NCBI GenBank assembly: GCA_000817105.1
Contig: JUEP01000004.1
Coordinates: forward strand, 32,400-96,399
Source: a marine actinobacterium MedAcidi-G3
GTDB lineage: Bacteria > Actinomycetota > Acidimicrobiia > Acidimicrobiales > Poriferisodalaceae
Reading direction: 5' to 3'
DNA length: 64,000 bases
Notes under the pieces: generated by a model
What the model was told of the DNA's origin: nothing
The model's input: only the letters and a program-made list of their open reading frames with translations
Databases searched by the model: none
In this document: in pieces, positions 8,894 through 21,105 of the stretch
Layout of the letters: each line of letters starts with the position of its first letter
Position numbering within the stretch: position 1 is the stretch's first letter
Made by a program: the position numbers and the translations under genes

Positions 8894-10002
8894 ATACAGT
8901 TTGGGAATTCCGTTGATAGCTGCTTCCAAGATGGCAAATTTGGAGGCAGCGGCGTTTGTGTCTCTCGAACGAGCTCCGCAAACAACTTTGCAGCCGAATT
9001 CTCAGCATCAGAATTTATTGGAATAGCGTTGCTGATCGCATTTGAACGATGGGAAAGCAGAGCATGATCAAGCCGAGCATCGAAATCTGGTCCCTCTATG
9101 TTCTCACGTCCGGAAATTGAAACGAGAGTGCTGATTATGTCCCGAGCCATCCGATGCAAACCCGACTCTGGATCATCGGGAGAAAGTATTTGGTGTTTGT
9201 GGTCGTAGCGGTCAGTCAAGTCTGTTTGAGCTACCCGAACTCCTAAAGAATGCACCTTGGCCAATAACGAGATATCTACCCCCCAATGCTCGGGAATCGT
9301 AATAGAGCTTGTTAAAGACGCTCGAGCTGCAAACTCTCCCGCTAGTGGGTACCTAAAAGACTGGAGGTATCTAATGCCGGGGTGACTGGGGTGAGACGAG
9401 GCCAAGGAATCTAGGAGGGGCCCCACAAGTAGCCGCGTAACTCGACCGTTCAGCCCTTGATGATCGAACCGAGGATAAAATCCCTTCACGAAATCGAACC
9501 CCATCTGGTCATCAACAATGGGGTGAGCAAGCCTCGCGACGAAGGATGACTCATAGGTGGAAATATCAGCATCGTGGACGACGATTGTGTGGATGTCCTG
9601 GTAGGAAGCAGCCGCTCCAAAGCAGCGCCACAAATTCCGTCCTTTGCCGGTGCCGGCCGAGAGACCTATGTTTTGGTCGAAAGACACCATCTTTTCGCTG
9701 TCATTCCAAATCACCGTGGTCTGTTGAGGAAGGGAAGCGAATAAGGCTTGCGCTGCTTTGAAAGAGTCTGCGTTAGCGCCATCAACACCAATAATTACTC
9801 TTCCTAACCAGCGAAGGCTCGATACTTGTCTGATAATTTCCGGTAGCGCTGAGCCTTCTAGTTCGCTGATTAGGCAGGGCAGCACCAGAGCTACTCCGCT
9901 TCCAACTGAAGGTTGAGAAACGAACGACAAAGCCTGTGTGTTTGCGCCCTCGGTTAGGCGGTGCAGTGTTGTGATGGGTCCCTGTTGATGAAAATCAGCC
10001 AT
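8827..10002 (-). CDS. glycosyltransferase, glucosyl-3-phosphoglycerate / glucosylglycerate synthase-like
   Basis: GT-A motifs IIGVDGANADSFKAAQ, HTIVVHDADISTYESSFVARLAHPIVDDQMGFDFVKGFYPR; probable start MADFHQQG at 10002. Confidence 0.75.
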   Translation of the reverse strand: MADFHQQGPITTLHRLTEGANTQALSFVSQPSVGSGVALVLPCLISELEGSALPEIIRQVSSLRWLGRVIIGVDGANADSFKAAQALFASLPQQTTVIWNDSEKMVSFDQNIGLSAGTGKGRNLWRCFGAAASYQDIHTIVVHDADISTYESSFVARLAHPIVDDQMGFDFVKGFYPRFDHQGLNGRVTRLLVGPLLDSLASSHPSHPGIRYLQSFRYPLAGEFAARASLTSSITIPEHWGVDISLLAKVHSLGVRVAQTDLTDRYDHKHQILSPDDPESGLHRMARDIISTLVSISGRENIEGPDFDARLDHALLSHRSNAISNAIPINSDAENSAAKLFAELVRETQTPLPPNLPSWKQLSTEFPNCIQELMSAVESQSISDGATDTSP

Positions 10003-10030
10003 TTCGCTCCTAACCTGGGGCCTACGGTAG

Positions 10031-11673
<1,643 letters not shown>

Positions 11674-11684
11674 GCGGACGGCTG

Positions 11685-14198
11685 TCATGACAGCGTTGTG
11701 ATGTTTGCCAGCTTCATCACTGCTTCGCCAACTTCTCTTGACTTCTCAAGATCTACTGTGCCGCTAATACGCCATTCGTTGAAACCTTCAGGATCGCAAA
11801 TGATCTGTTCAACTTCGTAGGTGTTGGTATCTCTACTATTAACAGTGAACCAATCTCTCGATCTAGCGTCGGGCCCGGTCAAAACTTCATCAAAGTCATT
11901 CCAGTACGGACTAGCAAGGTCTTCAAGCTGTTCAGGATCAGATAGGTCTCCAAGCGCTTCAGCGGCTAGTCCGGTGTAGTCAGCTTGAGCAAATAGCTGA
12001 ATCCACCTGAAGGCGCCGTTTCTGACCATGACTTCGAAAGCTCGGGTATGACTGGTGATATCGATCGACTGAGGACGAACCTCTTCAGTTAATGATTGAG
12101 GGCTTTGTAAGCGTTCCCACTCATCGATAAGGCTGCTATCGACTTGACGTATTAAAGCGCCAAGCCATTCCGTCAACTCAGATAGATCGTCATTCCATGC
12201 GCTATCTGGAACCGTTTTATTTAGTCCTTTGTACGTATCAGTTAGATAGCGGAGAAAAACTCCTTCTGAGCCTTTAATTCCGTAGTAGTTGACGTACTCG
12301 CGAAAGGTCATAGCGCGTTCATACAAGTCTCTGACAATTGATTTAGGTCGAAGATTTTCCTGACCGATCCATGGGTGATGAAGGGCCCATGCGTCAAAGG
12401 TCGTGTACAAAAAGTCTCGTAACGGCTTAGGCCACTCGACCTCATCGAGTCGCTCCATCCGCTCCTCGTACTCGACGCCGTCGCGTTTCAACTCAGCGAC
12501 CAACTCGTCTCGTGCTTTGTCTGCTTGTCTAGCCAAGATCACATTCGGGTTTTCCAAGACCGATTCAACAAGCGTGAGGACGTCTAGTGGGTAGCTGGAG
12601 AGCTCCGGGTCTAACAGCTCTACTGCATCGAGAACAAAGGGAGAGAGTGTCGCTGTGAGATCAAACTCTGCTTGAAGGTCCAGGTTTACTCGCACGAGAC
12701 GCCCCTCGGAGTCCGGTTTGTCTAACGTTTCAACGACTCCTGCTGCGGTAAGCGACCGATACATTGCGATGGCTTGTCTAATCTGTCGGCGTTGTTCTGG
12801 CCTTGGCAGGTGATTTTGGCTGAGTAATTCCTTGATACCGCGACACCCGTCGCCGGGCCTATCCAGAACGTTGAGCAACATTGAATGGGAGACTGTAAAG
12901 CTCGGATTTAAAGCTTCAGGATTGCTACTTCGTAATCGAGCAAAAGTTTTTTCATCCCAATGCGTGTAGCCCCTTAGCGGAGGCTTCTTACGCTGAACTT
13001 TTTTGTTTTTCTTGGGATCCGAGGCGGCCTTGGCTGAGGCCTTCAAGTTTTCTACGTGATGTTCAGGGGCTTGGCACCAGACAAACCCTTGATCGTCGAA
13101 ACCTTTGCGACCTGCTCTTCCGGCTATCTGATGAAAATCTCTAACGCCGAGAATCTTTGTTTCGTGTCCGTCGAATTTACATAGTTGGCTAAAGAGAACT
13201 GTTCGGATTGGGACGTTGATTCCGACCCCGAGGGTGTCTGTGCCGCATATGAGTTTTAAAAGCCCTTTTTGAGCTAAGCGTTCGACTAACAGTCGATATT
13301 TTGGCAGCAGCCCGGCATGATGAACCCCTATTCCCGCTTTAACAAATCGCGCGATGTCCTTGCCAAACGGAGAATCAAAACGAAAGTCCGCAATTTCTTT
13401 CTTGATTAATTGTTTCTCCTCGGCTGAAAGGACATTCAAACTTGTCAATGCTTGAGCTCTTTCAGTAGCTGCCCTCTGGGTGAAATGAACTATGTATATA
13501 GGGGCTTTATCCAACTGAACGAGGTCGTGGATCGAGTCCAACAATGTGGACTCTCGATATTCCCACTGCAAAGGAACCGGCCGCTCAGTGGCGGTCACCT
13601 CCACGGCGACACGGTTACTTCTGCGTTCGAGATCCTCCAAAAAGAAGTCAACTCGGCCCAAGGTTGCGCTCATTAGGAGGAACTGTGTCCCCGTTAACTC
13701 AAGAAGAGGAACTTGCCATGCCCATCCGCGGTCTCGGTCGGAATAATAGTGAAACTCATCGATGACGGCAGTGTCTACTGGCGCAGATGAACCATGTCTC
13801 AAGGCAAGATTCGCCAGAACTTCCTGAGTGCAACAAATAATCGGAGCGCTTGGATTCACTGAGGCATCTCCAGTGATCATTCCGACGTTATTTGCTCCGA
13901 ATTCCTCGCAAAGAGAAAAAAACTTTTCAGAAACCAACGCTTTGATTGGAGCCGTGTACCAACAGCGTTTCGAATTAGCTACAGCATCGAAGTGGGCTGC
14001 GGTAGCAACCAATGACTTGCCAGAGCCAGTGGGCGTTGTAAGCACGACGTGGTGTCCAGAAAAAATCTCTAGGACTGCTTCCTCTTGGGCTTCATAGAGG
14101 TCAATTCCGGCGGCCGTCGACCAATCTAAGAATCCTTCCAGCAAGTTCTCAGAATCGGTTTCGGTTGGAAGAAATTCTAGTAAACGAGGTTTGTTCAT
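11685..14198 (-). CDS. DEAD/DEAH-box RNA helicase with DUF3516-type C-terminus
   Basis: VVLTTPTGSGKSLVATAAHF, TAVIDEFHYYSDRDRG, LMSATLG, GVHHAGLLPKYRLLVERLAQKGLLKLICGTDTLGVGINVPIRTVLF, QIAGRAGRKGFD. Confidence 0.92.
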   Translation of the reverse strand: MNKPRLLEFLPTETDSENLLEGFLDWSTAAGIDLYEAQEEAVLEIFSGHHVVLTTPTGSGKSLVATAAHFDAVANSKRCWYTAPIKALVSEKFFSLCEEFGANNVGMITGDASVNPSAPIICCTQEVLANLALRHGSSAPVDTAVIDEFHYYSDRDRGWAWQVPLLELTGTQFLLMSATLGRVDFFLEDLERRSNRVAVEVTATERPVPLQWEYRESTLLDSIHDLVQLDKAPIYIVHFTQRAATERAQALTSLNVLSAEEKQLIKKEIADFRFDSPFGKDIARFVKAGIGVHHAGLLPKYRLLVERLAQKGLLKLICGTDTLGVGINVPIRTVLFSQLCKFDGHETKILGVRDFHQIAGRAGRKGFDDQGFVWCQAPEHHVENLKASAKAASDPKKNKKVQRKKPPLRGYTHWDEKTFARLRSSNPEALNPSFTVSHSMLLNVLDRPGDGCRGIKELLSQNHLPRPEQRRQIRQAIAMYRSLTAAGVVETLDKPDSEGRLVRVNLDLQAEFDLTATLSPFVLDAVELLDPELSSYPLDVLTLVESVLENPNVILARQADKARDELVAELKRDGVEYEERMERLDEVEWPKPLRDFLYTTFDAWALHHPWIGQENLRPKSIVRDLYERAMTFREYVNYYGIKGSEGVFLRYLTDTYKGLNKTVPDSAWNDDLSELTEWLGALIRQVDSSLIDEWERLQSPQSLTEEVRPQSIDITSHTRAFEVMVRNGAFRWIQLFAQADYTGLAAEALGDLSDPEQLEDLASPYWNDFDEVLTGPDARSRDWFTVNSRDTNTYEVEQIICDPEGFNEWRISGTVDLEKSREVGEAVMKLANITTLS

Positions 14199-15391
14199 AT
14201 TGGACGCAACTGCCGGAGAGGGTCATTCAACAAAACTCCAGTCGGATCCACATTTTCTCTGACCGTCCACCACCTGTCCCAATGGTCGTAGCTGGCTGCT
14301 AAATCATCTCTATTTAGATAGTGAACTTTTCCCCAATGTGGACGTCCGCCGTATGACCTGAAAATCTTTTCGGCGTCCTGGTAGTAGGAGGTCTCATCAT
14401 TCCGGACGGATTCGTGTATCGAAATTGTCACAGTTGACCGCCCTCCGGTTGGAGATAGCCAGACATCGTCACCTGCAACGGTTCGATATTCGACTGGCCA
14501 TTCCACCTCCGGATGATGACGGCTCAACAAATTATTGATGTCTTCAATGCAAGCGGGACCATTCTCAGATGGCAGCGAATACTCCATCTCTGTATGAGGG
14601 TTTAACCGTTGGTTGGGCAGCACTTCAAAACTCCAAGCCCGACGTTGGCCTTCTTCTCCCAACGGGTACCTAGGAGGTTCTTCAGTTACATCAATTGACT
14701 TACAAACGGCTCGTTCTTGGCCGGGCCACCAGAAATATTCAAAATGTCGAGTTGCTTGCGTGAGCTCCTCGATTCTTTCCATAACACTCTCGAGCGGTTC
14801 GAGCCACTGGCGCTCTTCAAGTCGGTAGGCATCTCGGACTTGGATCGTGACTTCGATGACAACTCCGAGGGCACCCAATGACAGTCGGGCAGCTTCGAAC
14901 AGATCTGGCTCTACCTCATGGTTACAAGTCACGAATGAACCGTCGACTAGGACTAGTGACAACTGAGTCACCGCGCTAGACAAACTTCCGAGATTGATTC
15001 CCGTGCCATGAGTTCCGGTCGCGATGGCACCTCCGATCGACTGTTGATCAATATCACCTTGGTTAAGTAGACCCATCCCGTGTTCAAGAAGTGGTCGTCC
15101 GCAGGCATGAATTTTCGTCCCGGAGCGAAATGTCGCTGTCATTGCTGTTTTGTCAACAGAGACAAGTCCGGTCAGAGGACGAGTGTCGAGAAGTACTCCG
15201 TCGGTAGGCAACAGTGGATAGTGAGAATGTGCGGTGCCTACGGTTCGAACGTTCCATCCGCCCTCGCGCGCCGCTAGAAGCTCTCCTTGTATGGCCTCGA
15301 CGGTGCCCACCTGCGCGATATTTCTCGGTGCGGCAGAAAGTTTTCCGGACCAATTCATCCAAGTAATGTCGCTGCGATGCTCGTCTGCCAT
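14195..15391 (-). CDS. FAD-linked D-arabinono-1,4-lactone oxidase family protein
   Basis: TWMNWSGKLSAAPRNIAQVGTVEAIQ...GTAHSHYPLLPTDGVLLDTRPLTGL..., GGAIATGTHGTGINLGSL; ORF extends to 15436, start uncertain. Confidence 0.85.
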   Translation of the reverse strand: MADEHRSDITWMNWSGKLSAAPRNIAQVGTVEAIQGELLAAREGGWNVRTVGTAHSHYPLLPTDGVLLDTRPLTGLVSVDKTAMTATFRSGTKIHACGRPLLEHGMGLLNQGDIDQQSIGGAIATGTHGTGINLGSLSSAVTQLSLVLVDGSFVTCNHEVEPDLFEAARLSLGALGVVIEVTIQVRDAYRLEERQWLEPLESVMERIEELTQATRHFEYFWWPGQERAVCKSIDVTEEPPRYPLGEEGQRRAWSFEVLPNQRLNPHTEMEYSLPSENGPACIEDINNLLSRHHPEVEWPVEYRTVAGDDVWLSPTGGRSTVTISIHESVRNDETSYYQDAEKIFRSYGGRPHWGKVHYLNRDDLAASYDHWDRWWTVRENVDPTGVLLNDPLRQLRPI

Positions 15392-15452
15392 GAATAGGAG
15401 CTTAGAACTGAAAATGTTGGCCTGAGATGCGCTCACCGTCTTCTATAGCTGA

Positions 15453-16418
15453 CTATTGACCCGACCAAACCTCGGGGTTGAGGATATGCGACGGTTTGCT
15501 ACCAGCGAACGCAGTTAAGATTTGATCTAGCGCCATAGTGAAAATACGTTTCCTTCCAGCAGTAGTCGCAGACGCAACGTGAGGTGTCACCAGAACGCTT
15601 TCGTGTTCCAATAGTGGATGGCCAGCAGGCAGTGGTTCTGGATCCGTTACGTCAATCCCGGCACCACGAATCTTTCCAGCATTCAAGCCTTCGAGAAGAG
15701 CGTCGTCATCTACGAGGGCGCCTCGAGCTGTATTTACTATGAAGACTCCTTCAAGCATGTTGCTGATCAAATCAGTATCTACTAAGTGACGCGTTTCTGA
15801 ATTAAGGGGAGCGTGGATGGAGATAATTTGGGCCTCGGAGACGGCTTCTTGAAGGTCGTCGAAGCGTCTAACTCCAAGTGTTTCGAATAGCTCGGCGGAC
15901 TCGAATGGGTCATATGCGCTGACTCTGAGCCCTGCAGCGATAGCAACCCTAGCTACCCGAGAACCGATCCTGCCGAGACCGATCAAAGTGAGGTTGGCTC
16001 CGTCAAGCTCCAGTGCATTGTGGCGAGCGACGTAGTTGCCTTCTTGTCGTTGAAGTTGACGCTCACTTTCCTTTAGTTGTTTCGTTATTGCGAAGATGAG
16101 AGCTAGCGCGTGTTCCGCGGTAGAAATTGTGGGTCCGTCGGGGGTATTGCAAGCAGCTACTCCGGCCGCGGTTGCATCGTCCAGTACGACGTTGTCGAAT
16201 CCGATTCCCATACGCGCTAAGACGCGCAGGTCAGCTGCTCGTTTGAAGACAGATTCATCGTAAATGATTGACGCGCCGGCTATCAGTCCGTCCGCTTGCT
16301 CAATCCCGTCAAGATGATCGTCTGAATCGGACCACATGGCATTTATGTCGGCTGGCACTAGGTCTGCCAACTCTGGCGTGGGACGGCGATCAAACCAAAT
16401 AGTAAACGAATCAGACAT
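15453..16418 (-). CDS. D-2-hydroxyacid / phosphoglycerate dehydrogenase family NAD-dependent oxidoreductase
   Basis: LTLIGLGRIGSRVARVAIAAGLRVSAYDP, GVFIVNTARGALVDDDALLEGLNAGKIRGAGIDVTDPEPLPAGHPLLEHESVLVTPHVASAT. Confidence 0.92.
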   Translation of the reverse strand: MSDSFTIWFDRRPTPELADLVPADINAMWSDSDDHLDGIEQADGLIAGASIIYDESVFKRAADLRVLARMGIGFDNVVLDDATAAGVAACNTPDGPTISTAEHALALIFAITKQLKESERQLQRQEGNYVARHNALELDGANLTLIGLGRIGSRVARVAIAAGLRVSAYDPFESAELFETLGVRRFDDLQEAVSEAQIISIHAPLNSETRHLVDTDLISNMLEGVFIVNTARGALVDDDALLEGLNAGKIRGAGIDVTDPEPLPAGHPLLEHESVLVTPHVASATTAGRKRIFTMALDQILTAFAGSKPSHILNPEVWSGQ

Positions 16419-16503
16419 CTTGCAATTTTAAGTCTGTTGACTCCGCTCTACCCGACTTGCTAGCTGCTTTCTCATTACATTAGAAGTATTCCGGGGGGAA
16501 CTC

Positions 16504-17793
16504 ATGCGCGTTGACGAGGCAATTATCCACGACTTAGACAGGTATCGAACAGAGGGATACCCCTGGGCGGAATGGGATTTGTTTCGCGACGAAGCTCCTA
16601 TCTATTGGTATGAACGCGAGGGGATCAAGCCTTTTTGGTCGATCACTCGCTACGCAGACGTGCGCCGGGTTTCGGGCGATAATGAGAGCTTTGCTAATGG
16701 TGAAGGCAGACTCAGGCTTGATTTAGCCGAACGCGATAACCGCTTTTGGGATGGTTATCGAGAACGAATGAGTGAACGAGGATGGGATCCCGAAGAGCCT
16801 CCCGACTTCATTTATACCGACCGTCCTGTCCACTGGGACATGCGACGCCTCGTCGCCCCCGAGTTCACTCCCAAAGCTATGAGGACGCGCGAAGAATCGT
16901 TGACCCTCCACGCTCAGAAGTACGCCGATCAGTTCTGGGAGAAGGTAGCGACTAAAGGGACTGCAGACTTAGTCGAAGATTTGGCTGTGAAGCTTCCACT
17001 AGCAACTATCTGCGAGATGATGGGCGCTTCACCCGAAGATTGGGAGCAAGTTCACGCTTGGACTGCTGTCATGTTTGATGACCCGTCACTGATGAGGTTT
17101 GCTGAGAAAGGTGAATCAAAGAAAGAGATGCGACGCAGGATGTTCGTTGAGTTCGAAGACTGGATCTTTGAGCAGATTGCCGAGCGTCGTAGCACCGATT
17201 GCAGCGGCCCAGATTTAATTTCAATCTTGTTGCGTTCCGAAATTGAGGGTGAGCCGCTGACGCCGCAACAGCTACTGGGATACATACGAGTTCTGATAGC
17301 AGCGGGTAATGAAACAACTCGAAATGCAGCCACAGGTGGAATGATTGTGCTTCTCGAAAACCCAGGGGAACTGAAGTTTTTGTTGAACCACCTGGACGAG
17401 AGCGCTGTGATCGACGCTGGTGTCGAGGAAATCCTTCGCTGGACCTCACCTGTAATTCAGTTTGCCCGTGTTTGCACGCGCGACACGCAAATCAACGACC
17501 AAGTAATCAAAGCCGGTGATCATGTTGGTATCTGGCATGCCTCCGCTAATCGAGATAACCGGCAATTTGACGAGCCTTATCGTTTTGATGTCCAGAGGAC
17601 TCCAAATGATCATCTCGCATTCGGCCATGGAGCCCACTTTTGTCTTGGCACTCATCTGGCTCGGTGGGAACTTCGTTCCTTCTTTCGAGCGGTGATTCCT
17701 TTATTGCCCCAAGTGAGTCTTGATGGCCACCTAGAACGCGTCGGCCACCTTCATGTCGGCCCTATACAACGCCAAATGGTGGTCAAGGCGTAG
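16504..17793 (+). CDS. cytochrome P450
   Basis: Heme-binding LAFGHGAHFCLGTHLARWE, I-helix LIAAGNETTRNA, EEILRW. Confidence 0.95.
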   Translation: MRVDEAIIHDLDRYRTEGYPWAEWDLFRDEAPIYWYEREGIKPFWSITRYADVRRVSGDNESFANGEGRLRLDLAERDNRFWDGYRERMSERGWDPEEPPDFIYTDRPVHWDMRRLVAPEFTPKAMRTREESLTLHAQKYADQFWEKVATKGTADLVEDLAVKLPLATICEMMGASPEDWEQVHAWTAVMFDDPSLMRFAEKGESKKEMRRRMFVEFEDWIFEQIAERRSTDCSGPDLISILLRSEIEGEPLTPQQLLGYIRVLIAAGNETTRNAATGGMIVLLENPGELKFLLNHLDESAVIDAGVEEILRWTSPVIQFARVCTRDTQINDQVIKAGDHVGIWHASANRDNRQFDEPYRFDVQRTPNDHLAFGHGAHFCLGTHLARWELRSFFRAVIPLLPQVSLDGHLERVGHLHVGPIQRQMVVKA

Positions 17794-17798
17794 GAAAT

Positions 17799-18632
17799 TC
17801 ATCCCAAGGTTAAGCAGACCCAGGCTCCCTCTTCGGCATCACAGTTTCTTTTGGTAAGTAAACGTAGGGGATTAAAGGCATTGACCACCGAGTCGATTTG
17901 AGACTCTAAAAGACCTGAGACTACGAGCCGGCCTGCCGGACGGAGACTGTCGATCAACAACTCAGCCGATTCAATGAGAGTCGAGGCGAGCATGTTTGCA
18001 ACTACCACGTTGTACTCATCCGTGAGAGTGGTTAACGGAGCTGTTGACGCTTCAACAAAATCTCTTACGCCATTGGCTTTGGCATTGTCGAGCGTTATTT
18101 GAGGCGCGTCCGAGTCGATATCTATTCCGACCACATGAGTTGCTCCCAATCGGGCTGCTGCGACTGCAAGCACTCCACTACCGCAACCAAAGTCCAGAAC
18201 AGACTCGTTTCCTTCTAGCAGCTGTTCCAGTTGAGCCAAAGCAAGCCTCGTAGAGACGTGGCTACCGGATCCGAAGGAACGCCCAGGGTCGATCCATAGG
18301 ACCAGTTCACTAGCTTCAGGTTCATAGTGCACCCAAGGGGGCTTAACTACAAGACGATTACCAGCACGGTAGATCGAGGCGAAAGCTCGCCAAATATCCA
18401 AATAATCTCCTGAGCCGAATTCTTCGATCACCGTAAATTTTTCGAGTTGTCTAGCTGCTTCGTTAGCCGAGACAGCTGAGGCAAACCCAGCCAACAGAGT
18501 GATAGAAGCTCCGGTATCCACTTCTTGGACACCCAACGTCCCAAGTCGCCAAAGTTCGCCCGAAATAACGTCTACTTCATCGGGAGTAACCGTCATTCGC
18601 AGACGGGCTTCTTGGCGGCTCAGTTCTCCCAC
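17799..18632 (-). CDS. prmA: 50S ribosomal protein L11 methyltransferase
   Basis: WVHYEPEASELVLWIDPGRSFGSGSHVSTRLALAQLEQLLEGNESVLDFGCGSGVLAVAAARLGATHVVGIDID, VVANMLASTLIE. Confidence 0.85.
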   Translation of the reverse strand: MGELSRQEARLRMTVTPDEVDVISGELWRLGTLGVQEVDTGASITLLAGFASAVSANEAARQLEKFTVIEEFGSGDYLDIWRAFASIYRAGNRLVVKPPWVHYEPEASELVLWIDPGRSFGSGSHVSTRLALAQLEQLLEGNESVLDFGCGSGVLAVAAARLGATHVVGIDIDSDAPQITLDNAKANGVRDFVEASTAPLTTLTDEYNVVVANMLASTLIESAELLIDSLRPAGRLVVSGLLESQIDSVVNAFNPLRLLTKRNCDAEEGAWVCLTLG

Positions 18633-18699
18633 GCCTAAGAACGCTAGCTTCGGTTTAGCTGATCGATCGATTTTTCTATGAGTCAGTTTTGGAGTTTAA

Positions 18700-19536
18700 A
18701 TGAAAACAGAAATTGTGTTGACGGGATTGGCGTTTGGTGAAGGGCCACGGTGGAGAGATGGGCACCTGTGGTTCTCGGACTTTTATCGACACGGCATATT
18801 CCGAATGGATGAAAGTGGTAACGAGGATTTAGTACTAGAGGTTCCAACCCAACCATCGGGTCTCGGATGGCTTCCTAACGGTGACTTGTTATTTGTCTCA
18901 ATGCTCGACAGAAGCATCAAACGAATGGACAGCTCTGGTGCGGTCTTTCTCCATGCAGACCTATCAGAAATAGCTGGTGGGCCTTGTAATGACATGGTTG
19001 TGTCGACTGAGGGCATCGCATATGTAGGCAACTTCGGGTTCGAAGAAGGAAAAAAGTTTTCTCAGGCCACACTTGCTGTGGTTGGGGCGGATGGCCAAGC
19101 CCGCAAGGGTCCCGATGGCCTTGATTTTCCTAACGGCACAGTGATCAACCCCGAAGGCGATCGGCTAATCATCGCTGAATCCTACGGCTCTCGTCTGCTT
19201 TCCTTCGACATCGAAGGGGATGGCTCCTTGAGCGGGAGACAACTGTTTGCGGATTTAGGTTCACGGGTACCAGACGGTATTTGTCTCGACGCGGAAGGGG
19301 GTATCTGGGTTGGTGACCCAGCCAATCACTCGGTGTTCAGAGTGATTGAAGGAGGAGAAGTCACCCACCACATCGATCTCGATTTGAACTGTTATGCGTG
19401 CATGCTTGGGGGTCAGGACCGAAAGACGTTGTACCTGGTAACTGCTCCAAATTCGGGCAGAGGTGGTGCCGCTAAACTTCGTGAAGGACGCATAGAGCGG
19501 GTCCGCGTAGACATACCGGGAGCTGGAACTCCGTAG
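18700..19536 (+). CDS. SMP-30/gluconolactonase/LRE family protein
   Basis: LTGLAFGEGPRWRDGHLWFSDFYRHGIFRMDESG..., VPDGICLDAEGGIWVGDPANHSVFRV. Confidence 0.88.
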   Translation: MKTEIVLTGLAFGEGPRWRDGHLWFSDFYRHGIFRMDESGNEDLVLEVPTQPSGLGWLPNGDLLFVSMLDRSIKRMDSSGAVFLHADLSEIAGGPCNDMVVSTEGIAYVGNFGFEEGKKFSQATLAVVGADGQARKGPDGLDFPNGTVINPEGDRLIIAESYGSRLLSFDIEGDGSLSGRQLFADLGSRVPDGICLDAEGGIWVGDPANHSVFRVIEGGEVTHHIDLDLNCYACMLGGQDRKTLYLVTAPNSGRGGAAKLREGRIERVRVDIPGAGTP

Positions 19537-19554
19537 TTTTCTGCCACCAGTTCC

Positions 19555-20571
19555 CTAGAACCTAAGAGGGTTCTCAGCACTCCATGCCAGATGTTCCTCC
19601 GCAAGATTGAATTTCACTTGGCGCCAGGTGAGCTCGATATCGGCATCGTCATCTGATGGATCAACCATTAATTCGAACATCCCATTGTCCGTCTCTTCCC
19701 CTGGGCGCGCTAATAGAGACATAAACGCTTGTGCCATCTCGCTTGGCTCCAGCATTCTTGGTTGCCACCGTCCGAAAACCCGGTCGTTGTCTGCGTACTG
19801 ATCAGTCATTCCTGTGCGGATGAATGGGAACATCAAAGAGAAACTTTGAACTAGATCAGCGCTCCTACCGAGGTTGACTTTCAACACTCTAGGTAGCTGC
19901 AAGACCGCCCAATTACTGATTGCGTAGCCTGGTACTGACTGCCCGGGGTCGATTGCTTGGCGCGATGACACGTATACGAACTGGATTGGTTCGTTGGCGT
20001 GAACGGCCTCGCCCGCCCAGAGATGTGTTGAGGCCAGAAAGCCATCGACTTTTGTATCGAGAACTAAGCGAGACTCGTCCAGATTGTCAAGAAAGTGCTG
20101 CCGGACCCTTGCACGACGAACGGCACTGGGTTCCCCTTCTTCTTCTTTGAGAGCTCGACCAAAGCTATAGCCTGACTCGGTTAACCCCGAATTGCAGATT
20201 ACGAGGTTGGGTGGGAGGCCGCCCATTTGTTCGATGACGTAGCTTCTGGAAGCCCATAGGTCGCGCAGGTTGGTAACGTCCGCTTGGACCGGGAAGGCAT
20301 TAACTCCTTCCGCACGCAGTTGGTTGACAAGATCAAACCCATCTTCATAGCTGCGATGAAAGTGCACGCCAACCGAAGCAGCTCCGTTGAGTCCCGCTGA
20401 TAGGGCGAACGCCTGGCCGATACCTCCGTCTTTGCCTGCGCCGGTGATGAAGACGCGCTTTGCTTCGACCGCCGACCTGTATTGGTCAAAACGGAAAGCA
20501 TCTGTCGGAGCCGTGTAGGTCATCGCTAACACTCCAAAGTGGGGCAGTGGACTGCTGACGATATCTGCCAA
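19555..20571 (-). CDS. SDR family oxidoreductase (FabG-like)
   Basis: RVFITGAGKDGGIGQAFALSAGLNGAASVGVHFHRSYEDG..., VICNSGL, YVSSRQAIDPGQSVPGYAISNWAV. Confidence 0.75.
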   Translation of the reverse strand: MADIVSSPLPHFGVLAMTYTAPTDAFRFDQYRSAVEAKRVFITGAGKDGGIGQAFALSAGLNGAASVGVHFHRSYEDGFDLVNQLRAEGVNAFPVQADVTNLRDLWASRSYVIEQMGGLPPNLVICNSGLTESGYSFGRALKEEEGEPSAVRRARVRQHFLDNLDESRLVLDTKVDGFLASTHLWAGEAVHANEPIQFVYVSSRQAIDPGQSVPGYAISNWAVLQLPRVLKVNLGRSADLVQSFSLMFPFIRTGMTDQYADNDRVFGRWQPRMLEPSEMAQAFMSLLARPGEETDNGMFELMVDPSDDDADIELTWRQVKFNLAEEHLAWSAENPLRF

Positions 20572-20612
20572 AACTAATAATTCCCTCCAAGTATTTTGTT
20601 AGAGGGTCTTCT

Positions 20613-21086
20613 TTAGCCCGGCTCCTTCCACATGAGGGCATTCCGTCTCATTGTTGCTACCAAGACGTCATTTTGGTTGTGGGATCGATGTTCGAACAAA
20701 ACAATCCCTTGACTTGGCTTGCTAGAAGATTCGCGGGCGGTGATTACTTCAGACTCCACTCGAAGAGTGTCTCCGTGAAAGACTGGGGCAGGGAAATTCA
20801 TTTGTTCGAAGCCCAAGTTGGCAACCGTGGTCCCGTGTGTCGTTTCGTGGACAGATATTCCGACGATAAGAGCAGCGGTGAACATCGAGTTCACTAGAGG
20901 ACGCCCGAACTGAGTCTCCTTTTCTGCGTAGTCAAAATCGAGATGTAGCGCAGCTGGATTCATGGTCATCGTCGTGAACATGATGTTGTCGGTCTCGGTG
21001 ACTGTTCGACGCAGGCGGTGACGTATTACTAATCCAGGAGTTAGTTCTTCGAACCAAAGTCCTCCGTGGGGTCGTTCATCGGTCAA
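20613..21086 (-). CDS. MaoC family dehydratase
   Basis: [69 protein letters not shown]. Confidence 0.88.
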   Translation of the reverse strand: MTDERPHGGLWFEELTPGLVIRHRLRRTVTETDNIMFTTMTMNPAALHLDFDYAEKETQFGRPLVNSMFTAALIVGISVHETTHGTTVANLGFEQMNFPAPVFHGDTLRVESEVITARESSSKPSQGIVLFEHRSHNQNDVLVATMRRNALMWKEPG

Positions 21087-21105
21087 GACAAATCCTCTCC
21101 GTGAT

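Noticed and set aside
13452-13765. Several overlapping plus-strand ORFs inside the helicase gene
   Set aside because: Antisense to a strongly supported DUF3516 helicase; typical shadow ORFs.
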